Shown here: piece by piece, positions 23,901 through 37,000 of the stretch
Numbering within the stretch: position 1 is the first letter of the stretch
Layout: the number at the start of each line of letters is the position of its first letter
Assembly: GCA_030268105.1 (NCBI GenBank)
Contig: BSDZ01000025.1
Coordinates: 1,550,001-1,614,000 of the forward strand
Length of the DNA stretch: 64,000 bases
Source of the DNA: Volvox africanus
Taxonomy: Eukaryota > Chlorophyta > Chlorophyceae > Chlamydomonadales > Volvocaceae
Direction of reading: 5' to 3'
Program-made: the position numbers and the translations under genes
Notes under the pieces: generated by a model
The model's database searches: none
Told to the model about the DNA's origin: nothing
The model's input: only the letters and a program-made list of their open reading frames with translations

Positions 23901-26900
23901 GTCCCTGCCACAGCTCCTGCTATGCAGCAACAGCAGCAGCTGGAACAGCAGCAGCAGGGAGCCGCCTCTACATCAGCACAATCCTCCAACAGTGGTGCTG
24001 CCTTACCGTCGGGCCCTGGCCGCACGAAAACCATTGCGGTGGCAAGTCATTGCCCCCCGGAGTTGCAGCCGCAGTCGCCATCGGCGTCCTGGACCATCGA
24101 CGATTTCTCGTTGCTGAAGAAGTTGTACGAGGGCAGCCTGTCGGTGGTCTGCCAGGCGCAACATAAGCGTTCGGGCCGACATGTAGCGCTCAAGATTTAT
24201 AAGCGCTCACGTTTGCACGAGATGGAGAGGTTTCAGGTGAGGAATTAGAGACGTGATGAAGGACGAGCTGCCATGAATCTCCTCCTTCGCTTGCAAATGC
24301 AGCGACCAACTCAATCCCTTTAAAAGTAACAATTCACTAGCACCGATGATAACCTGCACGTACAGGGCGTGGCCTAAATGATTCTCAGATAATGGGTATC
24401 CACAGTCTCCCATGTCGCTTCCCTGCCTTCCTTCTCCCTGTCCTATCCCCAATGAAGCTTGCCCGGGAGATCTGTCTGCACATCCGGATTGTGCATCCCA
24501 ACGTGGTGGCGCTCTACGCGGCTTGGAAGGACGCCAAGTACGTCTACCTGGCGCTGGACTGGGCCCCGCTGGGCAATATGTTTGACTTCCTTGTCTCCCG
24601 GGGCGGCCGGCTGAGCGAGGAGGAGGCGGCGCGGGCGGTGATGCGGCCACTCATGTCGGCGCTCGCATTCCTGGACAGCCAGCACTTCATACACAGGGTA
24701 AGGCAGGTCAGGCAGTCGTCAGCTGGGCAGGAGGTGTATAGAAAGGTTAGTTTATAAGCTAGGCAAGAGAGAAAACGCCCAAGGCCCTGTCCGCTAGTTT
24801 GTGGCTGGAGGCTGGGAAGGTATATGGGGTGAATGCAACGAATCTAATATCAATCCAAGGAATGGCATGAAGCCCGGGTTAGGGAGAATTCCCGGGCACA
24901 GCTACGAAGCTTTCCGAGCTTTGCACCGGCCGCATTTCCCTGGTTGAAGAGATTCCTGGGCAAACAGTAAAGCGGAGTACTTGTGTGACAGACAGATGGA
25001 TCGAATTAGCCCAGTCGACCAACAACCGGGTCCAAAGTATTCTTCAGTCGTTTTAGGGTCAAGGATTTACAGCGAGGCGTGACAGCCCAAGAGTCTCGCG
25101 CTCCCGCGCCGCTGGTTTTAGAAGTGGTGCGGTTGAAGTTGGATGTTGGAAGTTTAATAACAATTCCATTTTCCTTTTTCCCATGCTACCATTGTATGGC
25201 ATTAAGCTTTTTGGTCATCCTTCCTGTTATCTAGGATGTCAAACTGGAGAACCTGCTTCTAGACGCAAGCAACTGCTTGAAGTTGGCGGACTTTGGGCTC
25301 GCCATCGACCAGAAGTTTGAGCAGGCGAATACCCGGCTGGGAACTTTCGGGTGAGGAAGGGATGGCTTAAGGCTCAAACACCCACAATGAGAACGGAAGA
25401 CACGAAAGCTTAAGCTCTGCTGCGGAGCATTGCTGGGAAGCTGTTTGCAGCAGGGGGCATGGCATTGCATTAGGTGCGCGTGGCTCGGATCGCCGTGCAG
25501 TTGTTGGGATGGCGTATGTGAGCTCTGAGCGCTAAGGGCTCCCGACATAAGTTGCAGGCCCAGAATGCACTGTGTCGGAGTGTGCTCGGCTTGCGTTTGG
25601 CTGTAGGCATCGTAAGTTACTTGTTGGGGGTACCGAGCGACCGCATTTGGAACTCTCAGCTTTCGAAGGGCGGGTCTTTTGAAATTTGGAATGTTACTCT
25701 GCACACGCGCCGTAGTGGACGTGGCGCTTTGACTAACTCATATTTGCGACGGGCAAAGAACTGTTGTTGCGGGCAAAGCACTGTCGCGAAGCCTTTTTCA
25801 ACCGCTTAACCCATTTTCAGACTCTGCTACTTTCGCGGGAGCCAGTGCGCAACGGCCTGGAGCCCGGATAGGAAGCCGTATCTATCAATCATCATTAACG
25901 ATGGGGGCCCTAATAAAAGGCCTCAGGGATGGGCCTTAATCCGTTGGGGAATGGAGGTATGGCGACGTCATAGAGTTGCCCCGCCAGGCCCTCTGCACCT
26001 TCCTCAGCCGCTCGTTTACACCCAAGTGTCACTTCTGGACCACCAAAATTAAACTCGTGCTTTTTCGCATCATTCTTCGTCTCCCATGTACCGACCATGC
26101 ACCGGCCTCTCCCCCTTTCCAATCCCCAAACCTCTTTTATCACCTGGCCTTTTCTCCGGAACAGGTACTTCGCGCCCGAAGTGCTGGACTGTCCTTTAAA
26201 AAAGGGCCCCTTCGACTTGAAAGACGCATCTGCACCCGGGTATGACAGCCGCGTGGATGTGTGGAGCGCGGGAGTGGTTGGCTACGAGGTGCTCACGGGT
26301 CGTGCGCCCTTCAGCGCCTCATCACCCGCAAAGATCATCCAGGTGGAGTTGGGGCCCGGGGTAGCAAGGGAAGCGCTGAAATCATTATCTTCATTGCGGC
26401 AGCAACGGCTTTCCGTTATAAGCGAGCGCGGTACAACGTATTGACTGTGCTATGCCATGATTGTGCCTCCTGTTCGATGAGGAGGTTTACACGTGAGCAT
26501 GGAGGCAAAACGGACTGCGCTCGAGCGCGCTGGTGCCTCTTAGAGTCTCGTTGAACGGTTGTCGCTTCGGTAGTTAATTATACCTTTTGGCTGCCTTGTG
26601 CTCGGTAGCAACTTCCCTTCCTCTACGACTTCTTATTCTTTGCAATTTACCCATCTTTTCCACACAGGCCATCCGCACCCGGGTGCTGGAGTTCCCCGCT
26701 ATCAGCGAGGAGGGCAAGGACTTCCTGCGCAGCGCGCTTACCCGTGACCCGGCCACCAGGCCTACGGCCAAACAGCTTTTAAGCCACCCCTGGATCGTAC
26801 GATATTGCGGCAACAACACCGCCGTTCCAACCTTGCCGCCGCCATCGGCTTTGGCACAGCAGCCATTGCTGGTGTCCAAGTCGGCTTCAGCCGGGGCATC

Positions 26901-27150
26901 AGCCGCTGCTGCGGACGCACTGGCGGCAGCGGTGGGGTTGCCGCTAACGGTAGATGGAGTCGCCATTGGAAGCCCAGCATTAGGGGGCAAGCCGCTAGCG
27001 GGGCCGACCACAGGGCCTGTTGCTGCTGTTCTTAGCTCTGGTGGCACGGAGGCGGGGGTGCCGCCGAGCAAAGCTCCCGGTGGGGCATCACTATTTCCAT
27101 CGCAGGGGAAGGCGGAGGTTGACCGCCCGCCGCTGGCATCACAGCAGTAG
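20926..27150 (+). CDS. Aurora-like Ser/Thr protein kinase with long disordered N-terminus
   Basis: Exons 20926-21159, 21273-24236, 24458-24697, 25235-25350, 26165-26342 and 26668-27150 join in phase to 1,404 residues. Residues 1-1017 are low complexity: Ala/Gln/Ser-rich, with poly-Gln tracts and a His/Gln-rich run near 23275-23370. The kinase domain is at about 1018-1287. It has Lys in HVALKIYK, a Glu in LAREICLH, HRDVKLEN split across an exon junction, DFGLA, YFAPEV and HPWI. Lines such as LALDWAPLGNMFDFL and the end of the domain recall Aurora kinases (YLILEYAPLG). The glycine loop is degenerate (LYEGSLSVV instead of GxGxxG). Chlamydomonas has an Aurora-like kinase (CALK) that controls flagellar shortening; orthology is plausible but not proven here. 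A Ser/Ala/Pro-rich tail follows the domain. Acceptor AATGAAG at 24457 has a modest tract. An upstream exon cannot be excluded. Confidence 0.9.
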
Positions 27151-30077
27151 CAGCAACGTAGAGCACCATGTGCGTAACCTTTAGCAGCAGCGCAAGCAGT
27201 CAGTCAGTCCCGTAATACGTAACCGTTAGTCAAGAGTAGTTCAACCTCAGCTGTGGGACGGAGAGGCGGCATGTCCTATACGTTGACAGAAGATTGGTTC
27301 GGAGGTGCGAGCATAGTGAACTGTAATAGTTGAGGGGAGGACGCAGAAATATTTGATGAAGACACTCGCGGATAATGACTGACAATCGCCCAGTGGCGCC
27401 TAGTGGGCTTTTGAGTCACTTCCAAGGGATTTAACAGTGGCTTGTTGTGGGAGCTTAAAATTTCCCCTTTTCGGAATGGCATGGCGAACACATTTTGACA
27501 CATGTATCGAAGCGGCCTCCGGGCCCCCATGGCAATGGCGGCGCATCTATGGCACAAAGGGAGGCACATGTTGAGGTGGTCGGTGAAAGAGGAGGGGGAA
27601 TGTAGGATAAGGAGGACGTGCTGCGGTCCTGATGGATCGGGTCCTTTGGTGCGGTAGAGGAAATGACCGCAGCAGGTGACGGGAATCGGCGCAGCCTGAT
27701 GTTTCACTCTCAATGGGATCATGGACAGCGGCAGCGACCTCTTCGTTTTCCACTGGCTGTACTCGAGAGCTACAGATGGGGGGGCTCGCTAAGGTCCATT
27801 CCAATCCTCTGGAGTATTGGTGCGCTCGCATGTCTTCCTGGGCAATTCTACCGCCACGTGCTTGTTGTTCTCTTTTGCAACTCGTATCCATTCGAACTCG
27901 CACAGTAGGTGACTGGTTGATGCCTCGTTTCAGGACATCACTGACGAGTGCAACTCGGTATTGTAGTTTTGCCAGGTTGGATGGAGGAATGGATGGACAC
28001 ATGGGGTCTTGGGGTTGCTTCTTCGGGCCTGGGCTTGCCGCCTGGGACTGGGGTCCATGGTTACTTGGCATTCATTTCGTTCGGGTGGTGTAGAAGTGGT
28101 CAATCCGATACGCATACGGACAGGCATACACGGGCGCCCTATGTTTTGAGGTCCACCGATGCCGTGATGCGGTAGCAACAAGAAGCTACCGCACTCAACT
28201 CCTGGGCCGTTTCCTGTTGGCTGGTTGGCTGGTCCTGTGCTGGGCAGTTCCCCGCCCAGAGAGACGGGTATGGCAAGTGGCATAGCTCACTAAGGCTCTT
28301 GTGCTCTTCGATGGGTTTCTGCCCTGCATCGGAGGGGATGTACATGCCTCACTTTCGTTCCTTTGCTTGCGGGGGGGTTGTAGAGGCAAGGACCGGAATG
28401 CCTGGATGTAGTGATTGTCGTCATGCGCACCTACTAACACGAATAAGAAAACGCGATGCGTTGTGTGAAGGGTGTCTGTTAAGGCGTATGCATATGTGCA
28501 TTCACGGTGCGCCGTTGTGAGGTCATCCCAGTGAGATAGTCTGCTTCGCTTGGTTGGCTCACGAAGGAACCGTGATTTGTGGGTGCAATGCGTGCTTGTA
28601 CTCGCTTCGTGGATGCCATTACAATTCATCCTCCCTCCTATCGCTAGGAGGCCCTGCCATAATTGTGGCTCGGGGCAGACCGCAGAAAGAATATCACATC
28701 CTTTCCCGTTCGGCACCCATACCGTGTCCGGCCGAACTTGACAATGTATGTCAGATGTTTATTGTAACTTAATGCATGGTATGGTCGACATAATTCGCAA
28801 TTGAGGATAGAAGAATTGGGATGGTAGGATTTGCAGCGCGCGTCGCAAGCAAACTTGTTCGTATGGTCGTGTCTATACAGCGACGCACCTTGGATGCCTA
28901 ATATCATTTGTCTGCGCTCTGACACAGCTTCTTTGCCGACAGGAACGCGGGCGCTCGCGCTTGACCTAGGGGTATGCATCGTGCGCAAGCTTGCTAATAG
29001 TCTCATGCTCTCTCATGCTACTGTCCGGTACTGTTTTTTAAAAAGTAAGGGCTTTTTAAATTGGGAAACGCGAAGGAATGTGACCCGCATACGTCGAACG
29101 AGACCTAACGGATCAATGTTAATAGGGAGAAACATTGTTTCCATTCTATGCGCCAGGCATTGTTTCCGCTATCCGCGTGCGACTCTGGAATGTTGCCCGG
29201 GACAAGCGGTCGGCACTATCGATGGGCACTAAGGAGATAAAAACACCGCTACAAATTAAGGATTGTGATTCATGGAATCAAAATCTTGAAGAATTTGCCC
29301 CCAAAGTGTGTGCAATACTGGTTCCCCTGGACGGCATAAGGTGCGTGTACAACTGCGTCTGTGGGCCCACGTTTCCCACTTAACGTGGATTAACATAGCG
29401 TAGCATCAGGCTACGAAGCGGACACAACATATCAACTTAAGCTTTGAGGAAAAACTATGCAGGACTGACCTGCATTTCCATGGTGGCCCTAAAGGAGAGG
29501 TCTTCGGTACAAGAGCACATGCCCCGCAGATACATTCATGTTAGACGAACTTAACTCTTCATTTGTTTGAAGCATAGAACAACATGGAAAAATAATGTTA
29601 TACATATGTATTCTTTGAATACCTTTGAATACCTATTTCCGCCGTCTCGGTGAGGTCTGGGGTGGCAACCTGTCGGGTGGTAGCCCTAAGGTCTAAACAA
29701 CTAGGACTCCCTTGCAACCTTTCAGTTTAATTTTTTCTCCTCGCATATTTTTGACCTATACTTGCTTGATCTTAAGGACAAGAAACTATCTGGCCTGTGT
29801 GGGCCTGTTAATGTGAGCCATTACGGGTTAGGAACATCGGTAACGTCCTCTTCAACATAAATTACCATTAAGCTCGTTGGGCTGGCATGATTATCCTGAG
29901 AAGTGGGAACGCTAGGAATGCATACCACCTGAAGGAACCACCTGATCGTACCTGGCTTTCCGATACGCCAAAGCATTTCCACGTACCATGAACCGTTAAC
30001 CATGTTTCGACATGGGGGAAATTTCCAGTATTAAGTTTCAGTCTAAATCATTATTAAAGCTGGCATAGATTTAAGGC
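27151..30077. other. Intergenic, no supported gene
   Basis: Nearly 3 kb after the kinase stop. A TGTAA at about 27319 is a candidate polyadenylation signal for the kinase. A 9-bp perfect stem with 8-nt loop lies at 28168-28193 (TGCGGTAGC / GCTACCGCA). ORFs here overlap on both strands and lack domains; composition becomes AT-rich beyond 28.7 kb. No repeat family shared with the rest of the window was recognised. Confidence 0.4.
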
Positions 30078-30539
30078 ATGTTGACGACGTGTGAAAGTGA
30101 GTCAGTTTCCGATTCACGTGCGATAATCAATAAGCTTAGGGGTGATAACGCACTCTTAACAGCTGAAAATGAAAGACTTCGTTTGGCTAACAGCACCCTA
30201 CGGATGGGTCTGGAAGCTGCAGACGAGACTCGTCAGTCCGATGCCCGCAAGTTGGATGAATCTTATAAAGATACGATCAACAAACTTAGGAACGATAACG
30301 ATTTGATTTTAGCTGGCAATGAGGGTCTCCGCCTAGCTAACAGCGCCTTGCGGGTGGGTCGAGAAGCTGCAGAGGAGGCTCATCACGCAGAGGTTCGCAG
30401 TCTACAAGCGCAGTTAGACGATGCTTTCAAGGCACACCGCACATTGGAGCTGCAGCTGCTGGACTTCACCCGTCACGACTCCGAGCCGTTCGTCTGTCTC
30501 CTGCCGACACCACCGCTAGATTTGGACAAAAGCAAGTAG
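30078..30539 (+). CDS. Small coiled-coil protein with internal duplication
   Basis: A single uninterrupted ORF of 153 codons. The ATG is preceded by an in-frame TAA three codons' length upstream (30072-30074), supporting the start. Two tandem units of about 50 residues (about 15-64 and 65-114) share INKLRxDNxLxxAxNExLRL and ANSxLRxGxEAAxE, with heptad-like Leu spacing and many Glu/Arg, so a parallel coiled coil is likely. The duplication is visible in DNA with a period of about 150 bp. The C-terminus (LPTPPLDLDKSK) is not helical. No family recognised. It sits 480 bp before the first visible exon of the cyclase gene on the same strand and could be an upstream part of that locus, but it has its own stop codon. 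Confidence 0.55.
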   Translation: MLTTCESESVSDSRAIINKLRGDNALLTAENERLRLANSTLRMGLEAADETRQSDARKLDESYKDTINKLRNDNDLILAGNEGLRLANSALRVGREAAEEAHHAEVRSLQAQLDDAFKAHRTLELQLLDFTRHDSEPFVCLLPTPPLDLDKSK

Positions 30540-31018
30540 CCTACCTCGCAATAAATAAGGATTTTTACTTAATATTGCTTCTGCCGAATGTAAAGCGAAC
30601 ACAAGACATTTACTTACTGTATTTGCTCTGGACCTCTTTGAACTGCTGTTGCTCATTCTGACGTAGTGCACGGGGAAGAATAAAAACCTTCCAGAAGATC
30701 GTAATTGGAGAAGAGAAGATTTTCCTAAACTCAAAGCTTGTAAACGTTCACAGCGCATCTTACATTGGTGTGTTTTCGTCTGTGGGTGGTTGGGGGGAGA
30801 AAGGTGAGGTGAACTGAACGAAGCAGTGTAAAATGTAATGAGTGATAAAAGCGCCAGATGCATGCAAACCAATCAAGGTGGACGTGGGATCTGGGTACAC
30901 AGCTACGCTAGGCCCTAACTTCATTTCCATTGCCATGCATAAAGCTTGCTTGCTTTATGAGTAGCCCTCACCTATGTCTCTCCCTCTTCACGTTCCCTAC
31001 ATCCGACCCCAACTTCAG
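30540..31018. other. Gap before the first visible cyclase exon
   Basis: The cyclase exon at 31019 begins in mid-codon after an acceptor (CCAACTTCAG), so its start codon must lie upstream. Candidate short ATG exons here (for example near 30858) do not have a matching splice phase, and none could be chosen. Confidence 0.35.
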
Positions 31019-34000
31019 TTTGCTTGACTTCCGAGGAGGAGAAGGCGCTGGGCGGCCGCGATGACTTCGTTCCTCCTCCTAACCTCCCCGTCACGGGGAG
31101 CTGGTCTCGAATTCGGGGGGTGACCCTGAACAGTGTGCGGAGGGGCGGAGAGGCGGGCGACCTCAAGGTGTGTGTGGAGGGGGAGGGGGAAGGGGAGGGT
31201 GAGGACAGCGGATTGCCGCATAAGGGATAGGAAAGCAAGGGAGGCGCGTCGGATTGGGATCCAGGGGGGGCACTAGGTTAGACGCCTACACGCACTAAGA
31301 AATGGCACCATCCGTAATGCCTGTTTGGACACGGAAGCGATCGAAGGACGTCTCATGCTAGCCGACCCACTTCCATCAGCCCCTGTCCGCTTTCCACCGT
31401 CCTTTCGTCCCCCTGGGTATAGTATGTGGGGACATGGGAGAGCTGGAGAGGATCAAGTCCGCGGTAGTTGCACATAGCGCCGCAATCTTTTCGGATTCTC
31501 CCCTTACGTCCTCAGCTCATCGCAACGGGCCCCACCAGCTGACCCTTTCAGTGATCGAGGAACTGGTGGAGGGGGCGGTGCTGACGGCCGCACACGAGCA
31601 GGCGGTGTGGGGCAACTGGTGCCGCCAGGTGCTGTACGTCTCACCCGCCCACTGCAGGTGTGTATTTGGACTGGCACGCGATGTCAATTCAGACGAGTAC
31701 AACTGGAGTATTCCTGTGGGCGTTTGACCAGTCACCAGCAAAGAAGAGGGAGGGTAGGAAGAATACAGGTTGCACTGGTTGCCGCACTAAGGTGCAAATC
31801 ACGAGGTTAACTGGCCTGTCTGCTGGCTGCTGGGACGGGGCCCTGATCGTGGGTGTGGGTGACGGAAGGAGAGGTGCGTGTGGATGCTCGCATGCGGCTG
31901 TTACTCGGTTTTCATAGACTGCTGCGGTTGTTGTTTGGCCTTACTTGCGCTTTTTGTTGATGCTGGTGGTTGTGACTAAGTGATGGCTGTGCCTGTGGCT
32001 GCAATTGTGGTTATGCTGGGGGTGGAGCTGGATGAAGGAACCTGCATTGCTGAAGCTGATTGAGGTGATGAATGGATGAGGCGTTCCAAGGGAAGGGTGA
32101 GGCAGGGCTCCGCCCAAGTTAATGCGCCGCTGGTGAGGAATGCCATCACCACAGCCTGTAACCCTAATATACTTAATCGCACATGTGTGCACCTCATTCC
32201 TGATCCCCACTGCAGGTTGGTAGACGCACCCAACGAGGCAGCGGCCATCCGTGGTATGATTGCAGCTGTGGACGCGAACCTAGCCATAAGGTATTACAAA
32301 CAGTACTAATCCAGTAACATGGCAGGGCAGGGGCAGGAACTAGAAGCAAGTCCTCATCCCGTGCAGCCTAGCACCCGGATGGCAAAGTTCCGTGGCTTCT
32401 ACTGCTGCAAACGTCGGTGGGGTTTTATTTGCTACCAGTGCAAGATCCACCCTGGGTGCACTGGCGGATACTGCATGTCGCCAGCAGGGGCTCATCCCTG
32501 CTGGGCATGGCGCCGCATGCATTTGGGGTCCTGTTTACTTAAGCCTTTGAGCTGATCCTTCGACCCAGTCTGGGGTGTTTCTGTGTCCGAATATCGGTCG
32601 CTCATCTTTATCTCCCGCCTCATTAGTTTTTTGGAGTCCCCTTTTTCGGCCATGTTGTATCATGCATGATAATGATTAAGACTCCTGATCTCTTAACTCG
32701 CGTGCCACCCTTTGCTTTAGGGCAAATGGTACAACAGCTCAGGCCTACAACTTCTACCTGCGAATGATATATATTCTTTCCTATTATCATTTTCTGATTG
32801 CACAATCACGGCCAACATCCTCGCGGCAGCCCTGGATAAAGTTTTCCTAAGCTCATCTGGGACCCAGGGGTAGCAACGTAGCATCCAACGAAGGGAGTCT
32901 GTGCCTGTGAAAGGAATCTTCTCACATGGCGCATGAGCGAGGCCTTAAAAACATTGAAGAGTTCCATGCAACTGCCCACCTACCCAGCCATCCAAGCAAA
33001 CGACAATAAACCATGCATGTTCTGTAAGAAAAAGATAAAAGGAGCGAAACGGAACACTTTCAAATGACGATATGCATTCCCTTCTGTATCCCGCACAGGT
33101 CCAGCCTCATCGGCTTCCTCAAGCTGGTGCTCCTCGGGGGCGATCCCGCACCAACCATGTTCCGCAGCGTCATCTACCATCCCGACCGCAGGGCCGACCT
33201 GGTGTGCATCTGGTAGGCGTGGGGTATCGACACCCTAGCCAGCACGCATCAGAGATACCCTCGCACCTAGTCTTAAGGGGTGCGGGTAAGGGGGCGGCAG
33301 GTGGATGGGAGCCGGGTTTGTAGCCGGAGCCCTGATGGAATGAAGCTGAGGAGGGGGCTGCTTACGGGAACGGTGTGTTCAGACGACATGCAGCAGGGCA
33401 AGGAAAGCACGGCGGCAAGAAGCTATCTAGAAGCAAACGTAATGCAGGAGAGATGGTGGAAAAGAGCGGGCGATCAATTGCCGTCTCGTCGTACGTCACT
33501 CATGAAACGTGCGTGCAGCCCAATGCGTGTGTGGTGGTTTATTTCCTGTTTCGGATTTTACGGCAATTTGGTGAGCTATCCTGGATGGAGATAGACCGAC
33601 CCCTTCAATCCATGTATGGCCGGCCATGCAGTGCCCATGCTTTGTGTGCCGTGTGCAGGTTCTATCCTGTATTGGTGTTCGACGAGCCAACAGCAGCTGC
33701 AACAGCAGCAGCAGGTGCTGGAGTGGGCGAAAAAGTAGGGGAAGCCGGTGGCATTGGCTACAGCTACTGCTGTGCTGCCCCCAAACCCTCTTCCGTGGCA
33801 TTGAGACCTCTTGACCACCCCCGACAGCAGCAGAGCTCCCCCAGATCTCCCAGGTAGGTGAAGGGAGTGGGTGCGGGCAAGTTGCAGCGGTTGGTCGGAG
33901 GGGGTGTCGTCGGGCGTGGCACGGCCCAATATGGGTTAATCGATATATGACCATCCAGGCATATGTAGGTCACGATTCGCCATTAACAGGCTTCATTGGC

Positions 34001-37000
34001 ACATTTACATCATTGCAAATTGCCTCCGATTGTCAAAGAGACTGAAAATCTTTCCCGTCCGACATTGCCTGCCATTTTCCGGCCCTACAATCGTACCTCG
34101 CAGGCTTGGCTTTCTGACGTTCACAGACCTGTCGTATTCTGCGGCCCGGCAGTATGAGGGCATGCTTCGGGACCACATGGCTTTGAAGTACACCCCCAAC
34201 CCCGTCACTATGGTGGATGAGAATGGCTTCATCGTGGTGCAGAATGCGGCCAGTGCTTCGGCAATTGGGATTCACGGGTGAGCAGCAGGCGGGGGGGCCA
34301 GGCAACCGTGCGTGAGGACATCTGTGTGTGTGTGTGTGAGGGCGGGCGGGCGGGTGGGCAGGTGAGTGGTGATGCAGGCCAGACGGTGATCCCCTGCGCG
34401 GCGGGGTGATCGGGATGTGTTGGCCCGGCAGACCGACAGACAGTTGGACGCGGTCAGGGAAACTAGATGGGTGGTTCGGAGACCAATCGCTAGGCGTGAA
34501 GGGGGATAGCCAGATCGGGTTTCGGGGTAGAGACACCTTCACTGCTTCCAGGAGGGCAATTGAGCCCTTAATCGGGTGGGGGATCTGGCGGGTGAGCGGC
34601 CAAGGGGATGGAAGGCAAGCCGGTGTTGGGGCAACGGGGGCAGCCGGATTCGATGTGTCGTGTGGGTACATCTATCCTTGAAAAGAAGGCGGTGTCTATC
34701 TAAGGGCACATGCTTACACGTGCACAGCAAGCACTTGTCACTAGATTGCAAGCACGGCAATGTACCGATCCACCAGCGCGATTTGTGTTCATCTTTCTAA
34801 CGTTTAATATTATATCTATTTTCATGGGTATGAATTCATCGTCCCTTGCCAGCTCCTTACGTACATGTCCCTCCCTCCATCTGCACCGGCCCGCTGACGC
34901 TCCCACCCCGCTTCTTTGCCTCCGTAGCATCGAGGCTCGACTCCCGGGCAGTCCCCGCTTCAACTACCTGGCTGAGCTCTTCTGCAGCGAGCCCGACGCG
35001 GAGGAGGACATGCACGAGACCACCGCTGCAGGCAGGATGTGGTCTCGGACACTGAAGATCAGCTGCAGCGGGGTGCTCAGGAAATGGCTGGAGCTGAAGC
35101 CTGGGGAGGAGCGCTGGCACGAGGTGCAGGTGTGGAAGGCCGGGGCCGGCGCCGGGGCCGGGGCGGGTGCGTCCCCGACTCGCCCCCATCATCGGTACGG
35201 CAATTTAAAGTTAACGGCATTTTTGTCTGGTAGACGGTTTGCTGTACGAGGCTCTTTGGAACTGCCCAGCCTCCTTCACCCACATGCCGTACTTTGCAGC
35301 CGATTTCAAATTCCCCACCCATTCAGATTTCCCGGCTCCGGGACCCGCTCCGGTTGGGTCCGTCGTACATCGTGGCGGAGAATGATGTCACAGCCACCGT
35401 TTTGGCTCAGCGGCAAGTAGCCCGACTACACAGGCAACAGCAGGCTCTACTCAGGCAGATCCTGCCGCAGCAGGTGTGGTGAGCGATGAGAGGGAGGGAG
35501 GAGGTGGGGGTACGATAATACCGTACCACCATTTGCGCGTTCGTAGGACATTCCCTGGACGCGTATGTGGGGGAATTGAAGTTCTAATGTGACGGGTATG
35601 GCAGGCATAAAATGTGAGACTGTACGGAGGGCACGATGAACAGGCAGAGATTTGGGTGCAGGTGGGGCGTTGAGGGGCCAAGTGATAAACAGCACGCAGG
35701 GGGGTTGGCCGGGTACAGTCGGGTTCCTGCTTTCGTACCGACTTTGATGCGGATCTCGACGTCGGGGGCTGGATGGGTAATAGTTGTATTGGATTTGATA
35801 ATTCTCAATTTCTTAATTTTCTCATTTGTGCACCGCGACGCCTTTAACGTTGTTTTAGTTCTGAAGAACATTACGACAGAGCTGCTAGTGAGCTAAGGGG
35901 CGTGACTAACATCGTGTCGTGTTTATCGTCTGGTTGATGCACCCCACTGCCGCTGTTTCACCACGAGTTTTATGTTTCCCTCAATACCGACGTACATGCT
36001 TTGGCATGCTCCCATGCACATGTGTTCGTACATGGATGGTACGGAACAGGTGATAGACGTGATGCTCGCGGAGGATTCTGACGATCCTGACGACGAGCCC
36101 CAACTTGACATCCCGCCACCGACACCGACAGCGGAACGGGATCCGGACCTGGTGGTGGTGACTCCCCTCCCACCCGACATCTTCATGGGACCTTTTGCTG
36201 GGGAATCCAGCTTTCCAATATCCTCCGTGGACAACGCCGCCTGCGCCTTCCCCATTCCCAGGGCGTCCGCGGGGAGCTATGACTCACCCAGTGCTCTGTC
36301 CACCCCTGGCGTCACACCCACTGGGACCACCACGGGCATCTCATCCCTCTTGTCATCAGCGGCGACCCCGAGGCCCTCCTCGCCGCAGCATCTTCCATCT
36401 TCTGGACGGCTCTCGCACAAGGCATCGGTATCAAACCTGCGTATTTGTGGCGCTGCCTCCAGCAGCACGGGTGCAGAGAAATGCAGCAGCGGCACTGCTG
36501 CTGCCCTGGGTGCCGTCGGCTCAGGCTCTGCTGCGGACCCCGGCCACGGCGGCTGCATCCTGGTTGTCATGCCGGATGGTACGACACAGTCCTTGGGTGT
36601 GCACGCAGATGACGATGACACCGATAGCGGCAGTGAAATCCAGTTGACCCGACATCAAGTCATGTCCCTGGCCACCTGGCATGAGCAGGTCACTGTTCTC
36701 TTCGCCGACAGTGAGTGATGTTGACGTGCTGGTATCTAGTCTGCGTGTGGTTAATGATAAGACAGGCATAAGGGCCGACAAGACGCCGAGAGAGACAGTG
36801 TGTCGGCATGTTTCGTGTCGATAAGCACTGGCCGACAAGCAGGAACACCGAATTACAGACGAGACGCAAACGTACGATAACAACAAAGCAGGAACGGCGG
36901 ATAAGGCTTTAAGTAAAAAAATAAGAGAAGCGAGCGAGCTGATAATGAACTCACGTACGCGTGGTATCCCTCAGAGGGCTCGATATCAAATACATGAAGC

